From the NCBI GenBank assembly GCA_027924585.1, contig BSBM01000386.1, positions 2,218,001 through 2,282,000 of the forward strand: a stretch of 64,000 bases of DNA, read 5' to 3'. The position numbers were made by a program, and so were the translations under genes. Positions 47,252 through 59,800 of this stretch are shown in pieces. The notes beneath the pieces are model-generated. The model saw only the letters and a list, made by a program, of their open reading frames with translations. It was not told where the DNA came from and ran no database searches. Each line of letters opens with the position of its first letter. Position 1 is the first letter of the stretch. The stretch is from Larix kaempferi (lineage: Eukaryota; Streptophyta; Pinopsida; Pinales; Pinaceae).

Positions 47252-47725
47252 TTCTTGTATGGTGCTTATATATTTATAGTACTTACCTATTTCATTTTTC
47301 AGGAAATTCTTTCCAAGGAAAACAGTCACATTTTCAATGTTGGCAATCCTAATAATGAGGTCACTGTCAAGCAGCTGGCAGAAATAATGACTAAGGTATG
47401 GTTCATGCTTTTCGCTGGAGTTCAAAAAAGTTGTTTGAATATCTTTTTGAATAATATCATGTGCTTTTGTTGTTGTCAATAGTGTTGATTTATAGTGCTT
47501 GTTTAGTTTCCATTGACCTTCATTAACATTTCATCGCAACAGAAGCATAAACTATGCTTCCTTTTTTCTGTGAGCAGTCTACAATAAATCCGCTCCTCAG
47601 TTAACATTAGAATGAACTTGGAGGAACAAACAGGAGGATGAGCTGGGTGACATGATTCCAAAGAAGGCCCATATGTCTGATTTCTATTTGCGCATCTGTA
47701 AGTGTAAAAAACAACTCAACTGGGA
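47252..47725. repeat. Internal duplication, copy 1
   Basis: About 470 bp repeated at 49741-50205: TATATATTTATAGTACTTACC, the AXS-like exon, GTATGGTTCATG and AAGCATAAACTATGCTTCC, and the GACATGATTCC segment. The two copies are direct and highly similar. Confidence 0.9.
47303..47395 (+). pseudogene. AXS: Captured exon of UDP-apiose/UDP-xylose synthase, copy 1
   Basis: A 93-bp segment between TTTTTCAG and GTATGG encodes 31 residues including HIFNVGNPNNEVTVKQLAE, a stretch typical of plant UDP-D-apiose/UDP-D-xylose synthase, an NAD-dependent sugar-nucleotide enzyme of cell-wall synthesis. Its flanks look like intron sequence with proper splice sites, so a genomic piece was captured, not a cDNA. 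No other AXS exon is seen next to it, so no enzyme can be made. It lies in a CACTA element downstream of the transposase, as expected for transduplicated host DNA. Confidence 0.82.
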
Positions 47726-47773
47726 TAACTTCCTGACCTCTTTGTTACTTGATGACTTGATTCATGATTAGAG

Positions 47774-48400
47774 AAAGTAATGTCATCCCCATATTTTAAT
47801 TTCACAGATTCTGTGAGACATCCTGAATTAGAACTGTCAATCTTGAGTTTACCAAGCCCCACTTTAGCCTCAGCTATAAACTGTTGTTTCAATGGTGAAC
47901 TACCACTCAGATATTCTGAGGCACGACGTTCAGTCCATGCATTTTCTCTTTCTTCTAATTGATCTCTAGTTGCATACGCATAAGGAAGTAACTCCAGATC
48001 TTCACCCCCCTCGGACTGTACCTTGTCAGTCCAACTAGTAAGCTCAAGTGTTTCCTTGCTTGCAGATAACTTTGGATCATATGTCAGAATAAACCTTGAA
48101 AAGGCATTACACTAACCATCTATACTGTGAGGAAAAGCACCCAAAGAGTGTTGATTCTTCTCAAAAGGAATGACAAATTTTTTTGCCCGAGTTAGAAGTA
48201 TGAAGTCAATGTGTTCCCAAACATCATACTGCTTTAAATTGTGAATGCAAACAGTATGGAGATCCTTACATGAGATCATAACAGAGCAAAGGGGACACTT
48301 CTTCCAGTTTTCACCTTTGTGATAAACTTCTCCCATCATCAAATACCGCATAATACAAGGAAAACAAAATATGTGACCACAAGTCAGAGAGGAACATGTA
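47774..48400 (-). pseudogene. RNF10: Captured fragment of an RNF10-like RING finger gene
   Basis: Read on the minus strand from 48400, the frame gives SSLTCGHIFCFPCI, then RYLMMGE and WKKCPLCSVMIS, the second half of a C3HC4 RING finger, followed by KQYDVWEHIDFILLTR. After one TAG (48112-48114, where CAG is the likely ancestor) the same phase continues with NAFSRFILTYDPKLSASKET and RDQLEERENAWTERRASEYL. This resembles plant homologues of RING finger protein 10, a ubiquitin ligase family. The start of the RING and the rest of the protein are missing. It lies antisense to TNP2 and to the AXS-like exons, so it is a separate capture. Confidence 0.75.
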
Positions 48401-48850
48401 ATGGAGATAATGAGAAGGTAAGATGTAGCACCCAGTGTGAGAATGAAACTGAATTTCAGCAGACTGAGGTTCTGTCTAGTTTAAATGATATAGACAGTGG
48501 TCAACCATTCAACCAGGGGGGCCATCAAATGAGAATGGGATCTGCAGGGAAAGACAGTGTCCCTGTGAGTGTTTCTTATGATGTAATAATAAATTATCCT
48601 TCTGCTCAAGGGGCTCCATGCAGTCAAGCAGATGGTTATTCTAAAAAAATGTTGTAGGGATTTGTGCGGCTGAATACAGTCCAAAAATTGATGGGATGAA
48701 TCTAGGTGAAGGGCCTGCTTCCACAAGCTCAGTGGCAGAGGGTGATGGGAGTTCAGCAAATTTGGGAGAATGTGATTTCATCCCCCCAAATTTAGGTCAA
48801 CTAGGAAAGGACATAATAGACTGGAGAAAAGAAAATCAAAGAAAAAAGAA
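48401..48850 (+). pseudogene. Probable captured coding fragment, unidentified
   Basis: The plus-strand frame to 48657 is Gln/Ser/Asn-rich (CENETEFQQTEVLSSLNDID, SGQPFNQGGHQMRMGSAGKD). It stops at TAG 48655-48657, and another phase then stays open with ICAAEYSPKIDGMNLGEGPA and CDFIPPNLGQLGKDIIDWRK. The composition is protein-like and unlike the AT-rich surroundings, and it lies directly beside the RNF10-like fragment. I cannot name the source. It may be another part of the same donor gene in opposite orientation, or another gene. Confidence 0.4.
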
Positions 48851-49740
48851 CCTGAAGTGAATGGCTTAATACAGGAAGCAACTAAACAATATCTCATAAG
48901 CAAGGCACCACTTGTTCCTTTTCATTTATAAAGAGAGTATTTCTGACCAAATTCCAAAACATCCACCCTGAATTATTTTTGTTTGATAATATTGTCTAGC
49001 ACATTAAATTGTATGGATTGCAAATTTGGATAATGATAGAAAGAGTCTAGATGCTTTTGCTTGCATGAATCAATTATCAGTTGCTTGTATGCCATCTAAA
49101 CTTTTGTGCAAGCAGAGATTGAATAGTATGCCAGACAACACAAAACACCTTTTGTGATTCTTCAAATCTAGAACAAGTTAACAAAAAAGGGGACATAATA
49201 TAATCCCTATGCTTATAGCTGCGGTGTTGTGGGAGACCAATTATGAGGACACCTTCCTCTCATCAATCTAAGCTTGAGATTGGAATACAATCCTATCACG
49301 AGCCACAATTTCCTCTTCAATCTCTTATTTTCATGATGAGACCTCCCACACATCTCACAACCGCTATCAACTATACTTTGATGTACATGTTTAGTAGCCA
49401 AAGCTTTGAAAAAGACCTTGGATAGTCTATCTCTAGATTTTAACCAATGCAGTTGGGCTCAAAGTTGAGTTCCATGTGGTTTGTTGAATCCTGAAATTCC
49501 TCTGCATATTATATTGTGGCAGATTGGATTTGAATTATATGTGCAAGTTTCAGAACCACACTTAAAAAAATTATGAGGTCAAGTATTCTTTTAAATAAGA
49601 CTTTTGAGAATGATATCCAATGTTAATGTTATTGTTGCACAGTGCATGACTTTTGAGGACCATAAAAATTTGATGATCCAATATGAAGCAAAAGAGAGAA
49701 ATAATGAAAAATAATGACTTTTGAGGACCATAATGTTATT
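48851..49740. other. Unassigned part of the CACTA interior
   Basis: About 0.9 kb. Overlapping short frames at 49213-49425 on both strands have no recognised domain. Near 49700 the words ATGACTTTTGAGGACCATAA recur at short range. Nothing else is seen. Confidence 0.45.
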
Positions 49741-50205
49741 TGTTGCACAGTGCTTATATATTTATAGTACTTACCTAAATCATTTTTCAGGAAATTCCTT
49801 CCAGGGAAAACAGTCACATTTTCAATGTTGGCAATCCTAATAATGAGGTCACTGTCAAGCAGCTGGAAGAAATAATGACTGAGGTATGGTTCATGTTTTT
49901 CGCTGGAGTTCAAAAAAGTTGTTTGAATAGCTTTTTGAATAGTTTCTTGTGCTTATGTTGTTGTCAATGGTGTTGATTTATAGTGCTTGTTTAGTTTTTG
50001 TTAACCTTCATAGCATTTCATCACAAAGGAAGCATAAACTATGCTTCCTTTGTTCTGTGACCAGTCTGTAATAAATCCACTCCTCGATTAACATTAGAAC
50101 AAACTTGGGGGAACAAACGGGAGGATGAGCTGAGTGGCATGATTCCAAAGAAGGCCCATATGTCTGATTTCCATTTGTGCATCTGTAAGTGTAAAAAACA
50201 ACTCA
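49741..50205. repeat. Internal duplication, copy 2
   Basis: Direct repeat of 47252-47725 about 2.5 kb downstream. Similarity with the 41285-41405 segment continues further, to about 50250. Confidence 0.9.
49791..49883 (+). pseudogene. AXS: Captured exon of UDP-apiose/UDP-xylose synthase, copy 2
   Basis: The same 93-bp exon as 47303-47395 with the splice sites CATTTTTCAG and GTATGG, encoding HIFNVGNPNNEVTVKQLEE and MTE at the end. The two copies differ by a few bases. The duplication of the exon took place inside the element, since the flanking intron-like sequence is duplicated too. Confidence 0.82.
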
Positions 50206-50577
50206 TCTTACAGGATTGGGACAAGCCTGTAGATATACGTTATTAAACTGTTGTTACAACATTTTATATCATCTTTTGGTATCTTGTTTCCATATGCTTA
50301 AAAAATATTATATATCTATTTTAGTTATCGTGTTAACATGTTAGTGAATCAATTCTATTTACTTTAGTTATAACAATGTGATATTTTTGCTTTTTCAAAT
50401 TAGTAAAATGTTATAATAATAATAACCAAATGTTCAATTTATTCCAGTAGGCTATTTGTCATCACCATCTACTAGGGTTACATTCTGCTTGTGACAATTT
50501 ATAATTATAATTATTTTATTTACAATTTTAATTGAAATGGCAACGGTCCTTTATGTTGCGTCATTAAAAGATTTTCA
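50206..50577. other. AT-rich stretch before the subterminal repeats
   Basis: Very AT-rich, no coding frame, no recognised motif. Confidence 0.5.
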
Positions 50578-51189
50578 AAATGAAAAGTGGTGACAATCTC
50601 ATAGCGGTTGTCACCATTGATATGTTAATGGAAATATCCTCAATAGTGAGGGTCATTGCAAGGCCCTCATCATATGTCATTGGCGACGTTCAGTTTTTTT
50701 GGTGATGGAAGCCCTTAGGTCCATCACCAAAACTTCATATACATTGGTGAGGGTCACTATTTGTCACTAATAATCCTTATTAGTGTCGAACATTGAATGT
50801 CACCACACCACCTTTACTTTTGGGGACACAGATGTTCGTGACATTCACATTTTGGTGACGCCCTCCTTTTTCACCATCACCGATGCGATTATGGTGACAT
50901 GTCTCAACCCTCACCAATGATCGGTCATTGTCCGTCACCATATATGCATCAAATGGTGAGGGTCAAAGCAGGTCCATCACCAACACTTCATAACGATTGG
51001 TGACGGTCACAACCTGTAATAATCATAATTATTGGTGGCGAGCCTTGAATGTCACCACATACCCCCACTTAAGGTGACGGAGCCTTTGGCGACGCTTAGG
51101 TTTTGGTGACGGGACCCCTCTTGACCATCACCAAATGAGCTTATGGTGACATCTTTGGACCCTCACCAATGACCTTTTTTCTTGTAGTG
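50578..51189 (+). repeat. CACTA subterminal repeats and right terminus
   Basis: About 20 copies of GGTGA or TCACC occur in both orientations, often as CACCAATG, CATCACCAA or TTGGTGA. Two direct blocks of about 240 bp begin at GGTCCATCACCAA near 50730 and 50970. Such motifs bind the element's DNA-binding protein in En/Spm elements. The end CTTGTAGTG at 51181-51189 is the terminal inverted repeat. Confidence 0.92.
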
Positions 51190-53000
51190 GCTTGAGATTT
51201 CTGTTTCAACAAATACACCCAATTGTTTCGACTGAAATCATCAATGAAAGTCATAAAAATAAAAATTACCATTCAAGGAAGGTGTTTGCATCAGTCCACA
51301 CAAATTTGTGTGCACCAACTCCAATGGTGCTTTTCCTTTTTATGAGACTCCGGAGATTAATTTCTCTCTATGGTGCTTTCCTAATATGTAGCTCTCACAT
51401 GAGATTGCTAGCTGTTGAATATTGAGCAACCCTTTTACCATATTCTTCTTTTGTAGCAAATCTAAGCCACCAAAATGTAAATGTCCATGGCTCAAAAGCC
51501 ACAACAATGATGATCTAAACTCTTAGTTTTATAAGCATTCAAGGAGTTGGTCAAATCATTCCTCATAATCAGCGGAAACATTCTATTCTTTGTCATCTCT
51601 ACTATGGATGTCAACTGCTTACTTGGATATTTGTCATAAATAGTACATACCTTGTTCTTAAAGAACACTCTGTATTTTTTCTCTAACAATTGTCCAACAC
51701 TTAATAAGTTACACATTAAACCAGGAACATAATAAACATCTTGAATTGTTCTTCTTTCACCATTCTTGGCATATACAGCAATCACATGTTTACCATTAAC
51801 TTTTACCTTATTGTCATTACCTAGCTTCACTTCAGACTGAATGCTTGTATCTAGACTTAAAATAACTCCCTATTTACATTCATACACTTGCTACATGCAT
51901 TCTCCAATAACCATATATCATTTGAACTTTCTTGCGTGACATTACAAGTTAAAAACATAGAATACTCCTCATTTTCAATCTCTTTTGTAATGTGTGTAGA
52001 CAACTTACTAGTATGTGCTTGCTTATTCCAACACTTGTTAGCAAAATGCCCAAATTTCTTGCGATAGAAACATTGAACTTTAGATCTATCATACCTTTGA
52101 TTATCTGGCTTCCATGTTATGCTGCTACTCCCCCTTACACTAGGAGTATTATTCTGTAACTTCTCTTTAGATTCTGAATCATTTCTATTGTCACTATGAT
52201 CAATAATTCGACCTCCTCTTCCTCTGCTACTAGACCTTCCTCTGCCTCTGCCTCTAGTAACACGTAGCTAAGATTTAAAAGCATTTTCTAATGGATTATC
52301 ATCATACATGTTCATTCTTGATTCATGAGCAATTAAAGAACCAGTCAACTCATCAATGTGCATTTGACTGAGATGTTGAAACTCTTCAATGGGAACAACC
52401 ATTGCTTCAAACTTATTTGGAAATCATCTCAAAAATTTCTCAATCACACGCAGATCTAAGAGGTCTTCACCATACTGTCTCAGTTGGTTTACAATGTTCA
52501 TGACTTGAGTCATAAAATTATCAATGGTCTCATTGTCCTTCATCTTCAAATTCTCAAAGTCCCTTCTTAAGTTCTGCAACTTAACATTCTTCATATTGGT
52601 CACACCTTGATAACAAGTTTCAAGAGTGTCCCAAGATTTCTTTGAAGACTCTGCACTTGATATCTTCGGAAATATGGATTCACTTAGGCCTTGATAAATA
52701 AGACCAAGAGCTTTGTTGTCCTTCTTCCTATTTCCCTTCAACAGAACACGCTCAGCATTTGACAGAGCCAATTCAGCAACTCGATCAACTGGCTCTAGGT
52801 AGCCAATCATAACAAACTATCAAAGATCATGAGCACGCAGGATAGTTCTCAACTTAATAAACCATGTATCATAGTTTCTCTCAGTCAACACAGGAATTTG
52901 TGGCTGCACTACATTGTTGTTAGTAGCCATCACAAATTAAATTCCAAATTACTGTAAACAGAAAAATGAGAACTAAAACTCAACCACGCTCTGATACCAT
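51190..53000 (-). pseudogene. Copia-2 gag, protease and start of integrase
   Basis: A minus-strand copia whose gag begins at ATG 52930 (MATNNNVVQPQIPVLTERNY). Codons 37-38 are TGA TAG, after which the same phase goes on: ELALSNAERVLLKGNRKKDN and FENLKMKDNETIDNFMTQVM, then TGA at 52424-52426. A nucleocapsid part has CFYRKKFGHFANKC, in which the second Cys of CCHC is replaced by Arg. The protease end reads VYYVPGLMCNLLSVGQLLEK. At the CACTA border I read FMTFIDDFSRNNWVYLLKQK, the integrase core. The remaining integrase, reverse transcriptase and RNase H are not found on the other side of the CACTA element. It is a different family from Copia-1. Confidence 0.85.
52988..52999 (-). other. Copia-2 primer-binding site
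   Basis: The minus strand reads TGGTATCAGAGC, a perfect initiator-methionine site. Confidence 0.92.
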
Positions 53001-53730
53001 TGTGGGAAGGAAGGGGAGTGTTTATTTTCTCACAGCAACATGTACAAAACACTAAACTCGGAAACTATCACCTACAGGACGATTTTCAACAAGAAATTAA
53101 AGTTTTGCAACTGTTTCAGCAAACTATATTTTATCGGAAATTGTTTCAGAAAGTAATTTAACTGTGTTTTGATGACCCCTACGTTCATAAAAGTTAGGCT
53201 AATACTTTGTTTCAGCAATCAAACACATCTATACTCAAAAAAATAAACTTTGATCTCTTAACTTGCTACAGCAAAATAAATTCAAAATAAATATGAGTTT
53301 ACAAACTCAAAAACTGAGCATAAAAGAAAATACATAGTAAAAACTATGTTTTTCACTTTAACTAATAATTGTATTCCACTCTATCTAAATCAAGATTACC
53401 AGGATAGATGTTTATAGTGTTTCAAGATAGTTGGTCATTAAATGCTAATTGACCCTTCATTACAAAATTACCTCTGTAGAAATAAATACTATGTTCTATT
53501 ACATTCTTGAAGAGTTAAAATACAATATGTAAATGCCTCTTCAAAATTCGATAGGCTACAACAGAGCTTCTGGATGTCTCTTCAACCTTATTGTTTAAAT
53601 CGGTTTGGCGGTTCTTCAAGGATTTGAGCAGACAAAAATTCTGAGTTGGTTGATGTCTTCATTAAATTATGGATTTGATGATGGCTTTTCAAAAAAAAAA
53701 TAAACTAAATCTGGGCAATGTTTCCTTTTC
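53001..53730 (-). repeat. Copia-2 5' LTR, outer end uncertain
   Basis: It begins next to the primer-binding site (TGTGGGAAGGAAGGGG on the plus strand). The outer end is not resolved, as the partner LTR is not in the window. It lies before or about the start of duplication copy B at 53731. The sequence is AT-rich and non-coding. Confidence 0.6.
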
Positions 53731-55442
53731 AATCTTTGTCGCGGTGATGTCTCTTAACCGCTTCCAACAATCAGAATGGATTGTGTTGTATTTAGCAATT
53801 AATTTTCCATGGGCATGAAAAAATTCAAAAATTGCATACCTGAAGTTCATTAATTTAGTTAATCCCACGAACATCATCCTAGGCCACTTCAAAATCAACA
53901 CAACCATGCAAATTTTTGTGGAGCCAAGGCCTTACGCTGCAACCTTTCAACATCATTAGCAGAAAAAAAATTGTAAAGACTATATATTTTACTAGCAGTT
54001 GGATTTTCTTGCTTGTCATCGACCTTATTTTCAAGCCCTTTATTTTCAGACCTTGTTCTTGTGTTTGCAAAAGGTGACATTCTGGACTATAGCCTAAACA
54101 AGTTGTCGGTGTCACTCTCTAGAAGAATTCAAGGTTTATTTTAGCAAGGAATTGCATTCAAGTTAAAACATTTTATGATTTATAAATGAGCTCAATGGAT
54201 CACAAGGAAATTTAAAAATATAGGTCTAACCTTGGTAATCATTAGTTTCCATATTTGTGTTGGGATGCAACGATTGTCCAATAAACCATGTCTATTGCCT
54301 ACCAAGATAAATGGTTTATTACTCTGACATGTCAAATATAAGTAGAGCCTAGATACATAAGATTGCAAGTCCCTACAAGATAGTAATGAAAAATTTCTTA
54401 GTATCAATGTGCAAAGGTTTTCAAGTACTGATAAGACACAAGCATTCTCAATTTCGACCAAAAAATTTCAACAAATACCAATCCATATTACATGTTGACT
54501 AAATTTTGTTTCTAACCTCATATGTGATCAATTATGTTTCAACTTCTAAATTTTTGTGTCCAGATACAAGAAATAGAATAACTACTAAACGATCAAAACA
54601 TACTATTTTTCCTTTATTTACTTATGCTATTTGTAAGCTAGTTAAAGGGTACATCCGATGATGCTATTGCTTCCTCATTCCTTGGCTCCTTTCAATAGCC
54701 ATTTCAATATCAACTAAGTAAAGCCTCAGGATTGGAGCTGAAACATAAGGCAATATAAGTACTAATCACTTGTTGTCAAGTTTTTTCCAATAATTCATTC
54801 AAAGGTCCAACATGCTTGTAATTGACATCTTTCATAACGAAAAAAAATTATCCTTTATGTGCCAGTTATCAGAAAATAAACTAAAAATGTGAAAGAGAGA
54901 GAGATACTTCAAATTGAATACCAAAACATATAACATTCTCTGCCTTATAAAATTATCACATTTGTTACATGGAAATTTTGTACTCATCATGATTACGAAC
55001 CATGTACACTTTATCCTTACCTAAATCCCTAAAGTGTTTGACCAAAATCCTTGGAATATGAGTCATGAGGGTTTTTCCCTGAAAAAACCCTGTTTAGAGA
55101 GGCCGACCCACCTTGCCTTCTAACAAAGCGCGTCTTTTGATAAACGCACCTTACTACATTACAAAGTGCGTCACTGACGCATGTTTCTAGTGTCTAGGGT
55201 GCGTCGATGCCTGTACAGAGGGAAAAAAGAGAAGTTTCAAGAATTCTCTTGAAGGAAACCCTCGTGGAGGCTTATCCCTTCCATATAGGGTGGATCTTAC
55301 TCGCCTCCCAGCTTAGTAGGATCCCACCTTCTCCTTCTCCCTAATCCTCTCCTCTCCTCCTCATCTCTTTTGGCCTATAAATGAAGCTCCTCTTCATGGG
55401 ATAAGGGGGTTGAGATGAGGGTAGCCAAATGCTGTAGAAATT

Positions 55443-55817
55443 TGTTAGGAACCCATGTATTTACTTTGTTAGTATGTTGTTGTTGGACGCATATGCTTTG
55501 TAAGTCGTCCCATAGTATTTGTTGATCAATATTTTATGTTATTGTTGTTGGCGCATATGCTTTGTAAGTCGCCCGTAGTATTGTTGATCCATAGTTTGTA
55601 GTGGCCCATGGTTTTGACCCATAGTATTGGCCCTTAGACTTAGTATATAAGTGTGTGTTGAGACCTATGAAGGCACTGTGAAGTTATTTGTATTGAGCTT
55701 GCTCATAGGAGGTTTCCCCCTCGAAGTGGCCTGTGATCAATATAAAAATGATTTTGAGTTCTGTCATTTCTGCTATTTTACATATTTTTATTAATTAATT
55801 GTTGCAAGTGCATCGCA
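55443..55817 (+). repeat. Gypsy-2 5' LTR
   Basis: 375 bp. It contains two tandem variants of about 70 bp, both with GCATATGCTTTGTAAGTCG. A TATA-like TATATAA lies at 55644-55650. About 19 differences separate it from the 3' LTR, around 5 percent. Confidence 0.97.
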
Positions 55818-55819
55818 TC

Positions 55820-55831
55820 TAGTATCAGAGC
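55820..55831 (+). other. Gypsy-2 primer-binding site
   Basis: TAGTATCAGAGC, one base from the usual initiator-methionine site TGGTATCAGAGC, two bases after the LTR end. Confidence 0.88.
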
Positions 55832-56828
55832 ACTTTCTTAGGCTCGCTCGGTGAAATTTCTGCCAAAAAAAATTTTGCATCTGTTGCAGGTTCGGATTTG
55901 GGAATAATCCCTATCCGCTTAACTGTGGGAATTACTTGGGCATAAGCCCTAAAACTCATTGTGAGGAGTACCACAAGAACCCCGAAGTAGCTGGCCCATT
56001 AAGAGGACCTGCCAGCGAAAAGGGCAACGAACCCTACCTGATTGACTAGTTCCCACCTGTGACGTAAACCAAGAGCTGTTGTTTGTGGCAAAGAGGTTAT
56101 CAGTTTTACCTGAGACGTGGAGTGAGGGGTACTGTCCCAATACGCAAGCCGTCAGACAGCATTGGTGGCCGAGTGAAACCCTTGAACTGTTAGGAAGCCG
56201 CACATACCTGGGGTCCATATCTATTTTCAACTGAACTGGTGTCGATCGTTGCTGCGTTATTTTAGATCCAGTCATTCATATCCATTTTGCAAGTCGTTCC
56301 ATATCCATCCATTTTCAATCCATTAGGCGCCGTTTCAGATCCCTTTCGAGCCGTAGCTGCTCCAGTCTGGAAAAAAAAAAGAGTATAAAATTCAGTTTTT
56401 TCTCCATATCTCCCTTGTTTTCACTCTGTTTCCCTTGAAATTTTTGGGGAACCCCTGTCATCCCATTCTGCATATTTCATTCCTGAGGACCCTATCCCCA
56501 ATTCCCCTTCCCAAAGCCTGAAATCCCACATTTGTCTATTTTTAGGGTTTGCCATAACTTCCTCAGATTTCACCCAATCACCTTCAAATTTTACCACAAA
56601 GTTCCTTTCTGAATTCTGCTTCTTTGTTTCCCTCTGCCAAATTTTTCCATTCTTTCACCCCACTTCTGAAATCCTCATTTTTGCTTCCCTATCTATTCAA
56701 CAGTGTCCAAAACCTAGTCAAACCCCAATTACCCTTCATATTTTTTCCCAAGTCCAGATTTTCCTTTACTGAAGTAGTTTCTGTTTTTGTTTTCCTACCC
56801 AGTCAAGAAAAAAAAAAAACTCTTGGTA
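55832..56828 (+). other. Gypsy-2 untranslated leader
   Basis: About 1 kb between primer-binding site and gag ATG, rich in T and C in its second half. The frames at 55949-56275 (minus) and 56624-56908 (plus) are not supported by homology. Confidence 0.75.
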
Positions 56829-59800
56829 ATGGTTGTCACCCGTGCAGGAGAAAAAACCATGGAGGATGCACTTGCATCCATCCAAGCCAAACTCCAGGAT
56901 CTGGATGAAAAATTTCTCAGCCTCCATCTTGAACATTTAGCTATGAACAACAAACGGTAGTCCAAGTCTTCATCAGACAATGGGTTCTCTTCTTCCAGCA
57001 ATTTCCGTGGTCCGAAGCTTGATTTTCCTCGCTTCAATGGTACCGATCCAACTGGATGGATCTATCGTGCAGAACAGTATTTCAGTCTGCATAATACTTT
57101 TGATGTCAACAAAGTTCCGTTGGCATCCTTTCATTTGGAACAGGAAGCTCTTCAATGGTACCGTTGGTACATCAAGGCTCATCCAGAGCCCAAATGGCCA
57201 GACTTTTGCCAGCTCCTTTTGCAACAATTTGGTCCTAGTGCTTTTGATGAGTTCACAGGATCCCTCACTAAACTTCTCCAAATTGGCACTGTGAGAGAGT
57301 ATCAAACTGAATTTGATAATCTAGCCAACCACATCGAAGGATTGTCTGATGACTTTTACCGGAGTTGTTTTATCAGTGGTATAAAGGATGCCATCCGCTC
57401 TGAGGTCAAAATGTTCTGTCCCAACACAATGATGGAAGCCCTAGGGTTGGCTAATTTGGCAGAAGACAAGATTGCAGCCCAACAATGCTCCAAGCCCACT
57501 TTTGTTCCCTTCTGAAATATGGGTTCTCAATGACCACCTATACTGCAGGCTCCTCGACCAACTCCTATCAAGCGTTTGTCTGAAACAAAGATGCAAGCAC
57601 GCAAAGAAAATGGGCTTTGCTATAATTGTGATGAGAAATTCACTCGGGGACATAGATGTGTTCAGCAAAAGCTCTATCTCTTGGATGTGGATTCTCCGCC
57701 TGCCTCTGAAATTGGTGACGAAGATCCAGAAACACTAGATGCTCCGGTCGACATTCAGGAACCGCCTATTGACCCTCTGTCTCAGGATGACCAGCCAGAG
57801 ATATCTCTCCATGCTTTAGCTAGAATCACCACCCCCCAAACAATGTGGGTCAGGGGTTACTTCAAGAAGCTTCCTCTTACAATACTCATTGATTCTGGTA
57901 ACACTCATAATTTCATTGACCCTCGGATCTCCAAACAAGCTGATTGTTTTATCCATCCTTGCTCCAACTTTGAAGTCATGGTTGCCAATGGGGGCACCTT
58001 ACCTTGCAAAGGGAAGTGTCGAAATGTGCATATCTCTATGGGAGCTTATACCTTGCGCTCTGACATGTTTTCCTTGACCTTAGGCGGATGTGATGTGGTT
58101 TTGGGCGCTCAATGGCTACGCACACTTGGCCCTATCTTATGGGATTTTGCTGAACTTTGGATGTAGTTTTTCCTCAATGGCCAAAAACACACCTTGACAG
58201 GATTACAACTAGGTTCTCTCAGCATCATCAGTTCACATCGCATGGAAAAACACCTCAAGAAGAATTCACATGGTGTCATCACTCAGATCCATTCCATTCA
58301 GATGCAACCTTCAGCGGTCTCCACTACTCCTTTGGATCTACAACAAATTCTGGATCGATATACAGGTGTCTTTGCTGAACCAGTGGGATTGCCACCTTCC
58401 AGGCCAGAAGACCATCGTATTCAGCTCCTTCCTGGCAGCGTTCCTCCCATCATCAGGCCCTATCGCTACCCATTTCACTAAAAAATGGAGATTGAAATGC
58501 TCGTTCAGGACTTATTAAAGCAAGGTATTATTCGCCCGAGCACTAGTTCCTTTTCTTCTCCAGTTATTATTGTCTGCAAAAAAGATGGGTCATGGCGCCT
58601 CTGCATTGAATTTCGAGCACTTAATCACCTCAGCATCAAGGATAAGTTTCCAATTCCTGTTTTTGATGAGCTTCTTGATGAGCTTCATGGGGCTCACTTT
58701 TTCTCCAAGTTGGATCTTCGTTCTGGGTATCATCAAATTTGGGTTCATGAGGATGATATCCCTAAAACAGCTTTCCGCACACATGATGGCCATTATGAGT
58801 TTTTGGTCATGCCCTTTGGCCTCACTAATGCTCCTTCCACATTCCAGGAATTAATGAATAAAATATTTCGACCCTACTTGCGGAAATTCATTCTGGTATT
58901 CTTTGATGATATCCTCATCTACAGTAAAACATGGGATGAACATCTCCAGCATCTGGATCTTGTCATGCAACTTTTCTCTGACTATCATCTCCATGCCAAG
59001 CAATCTAAATGTGTTTTTGGACAGAAGGAAGTTGAGTATCTCGGGCACATTATCTCAACACAAGGGGTTCGCGTGGATCCTGCCAAAATCGATGCCATGA
59101 ACAATTGGCCGCATCCTCAAACACTTAAGAGCCTTCGTGGTTTTTTGGGTTTGACTGGCTACTACCGCAAGTTTGTCAAGGATTATGGGAAGATTGCAGC
59201 TCCATTAACTGCTCTATTGAAAAAGGATGCTTTCACATGGACACATGCTGCTTAGTGTGCATTTAACAAACTAAAACAAGCTATGTGTACTACAATTGTT
59301 CTAGCTATGCCCGATTTTTCCAAGCCCTTCACTATTGAGAGTGATGCTTGCGGCAATGGACTTGGTGCTATTCTCCTTCAAGATGAACACCCCATTGTGT
59401 TCACCAGCAAAGATCTTTCAAGTAAGAATTTAGCTGCCTCTACCTATGAGAAGGAAATGATGGCTATTTTGCATGCAGTACAGAAGTGGCGCCCATACCT
59501 ATTAGGGAATCATTTCTGCATCAAGACTGATCACCAAAGTCTGAAATATTTCTTGGAATAGCGTGTCTCCTCCCCGACACAACAGAAATGGGTTAGCAAA
59601 CTCATGGGTTATGACTATGAGATCACTTACAAGAAGGGTAAAGACAATATTGTGGCAGATGCTCTTTCTCGCACATTTCATGCCCAAGTTTCTCTTTCAG
59701 CTATTTCTATGCATGTTCCAAATTGGTTTCAATCTGTTCAACAGGGTTATGTCAATGACTCTTCCTTATCTCAAATCATCCAACGCTTGACCAACAACCC

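Larger units (their letters stand above)
42288..51189 (+). mobile_element. CACTA (En/Spm) transposon, right part
   Basis: TNP2 is followed by captured gene pieces, a subterminal repeat region and the terminus CTTGTAGTG at 51181-51189, the reverse complement of CACTACAAG. The left terminus is not in the expected place, so the start given is only that of the transposase. The right end lies directly against copia integrase sequence, showing that the element entered Copia-2. Confidence 0.88.
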
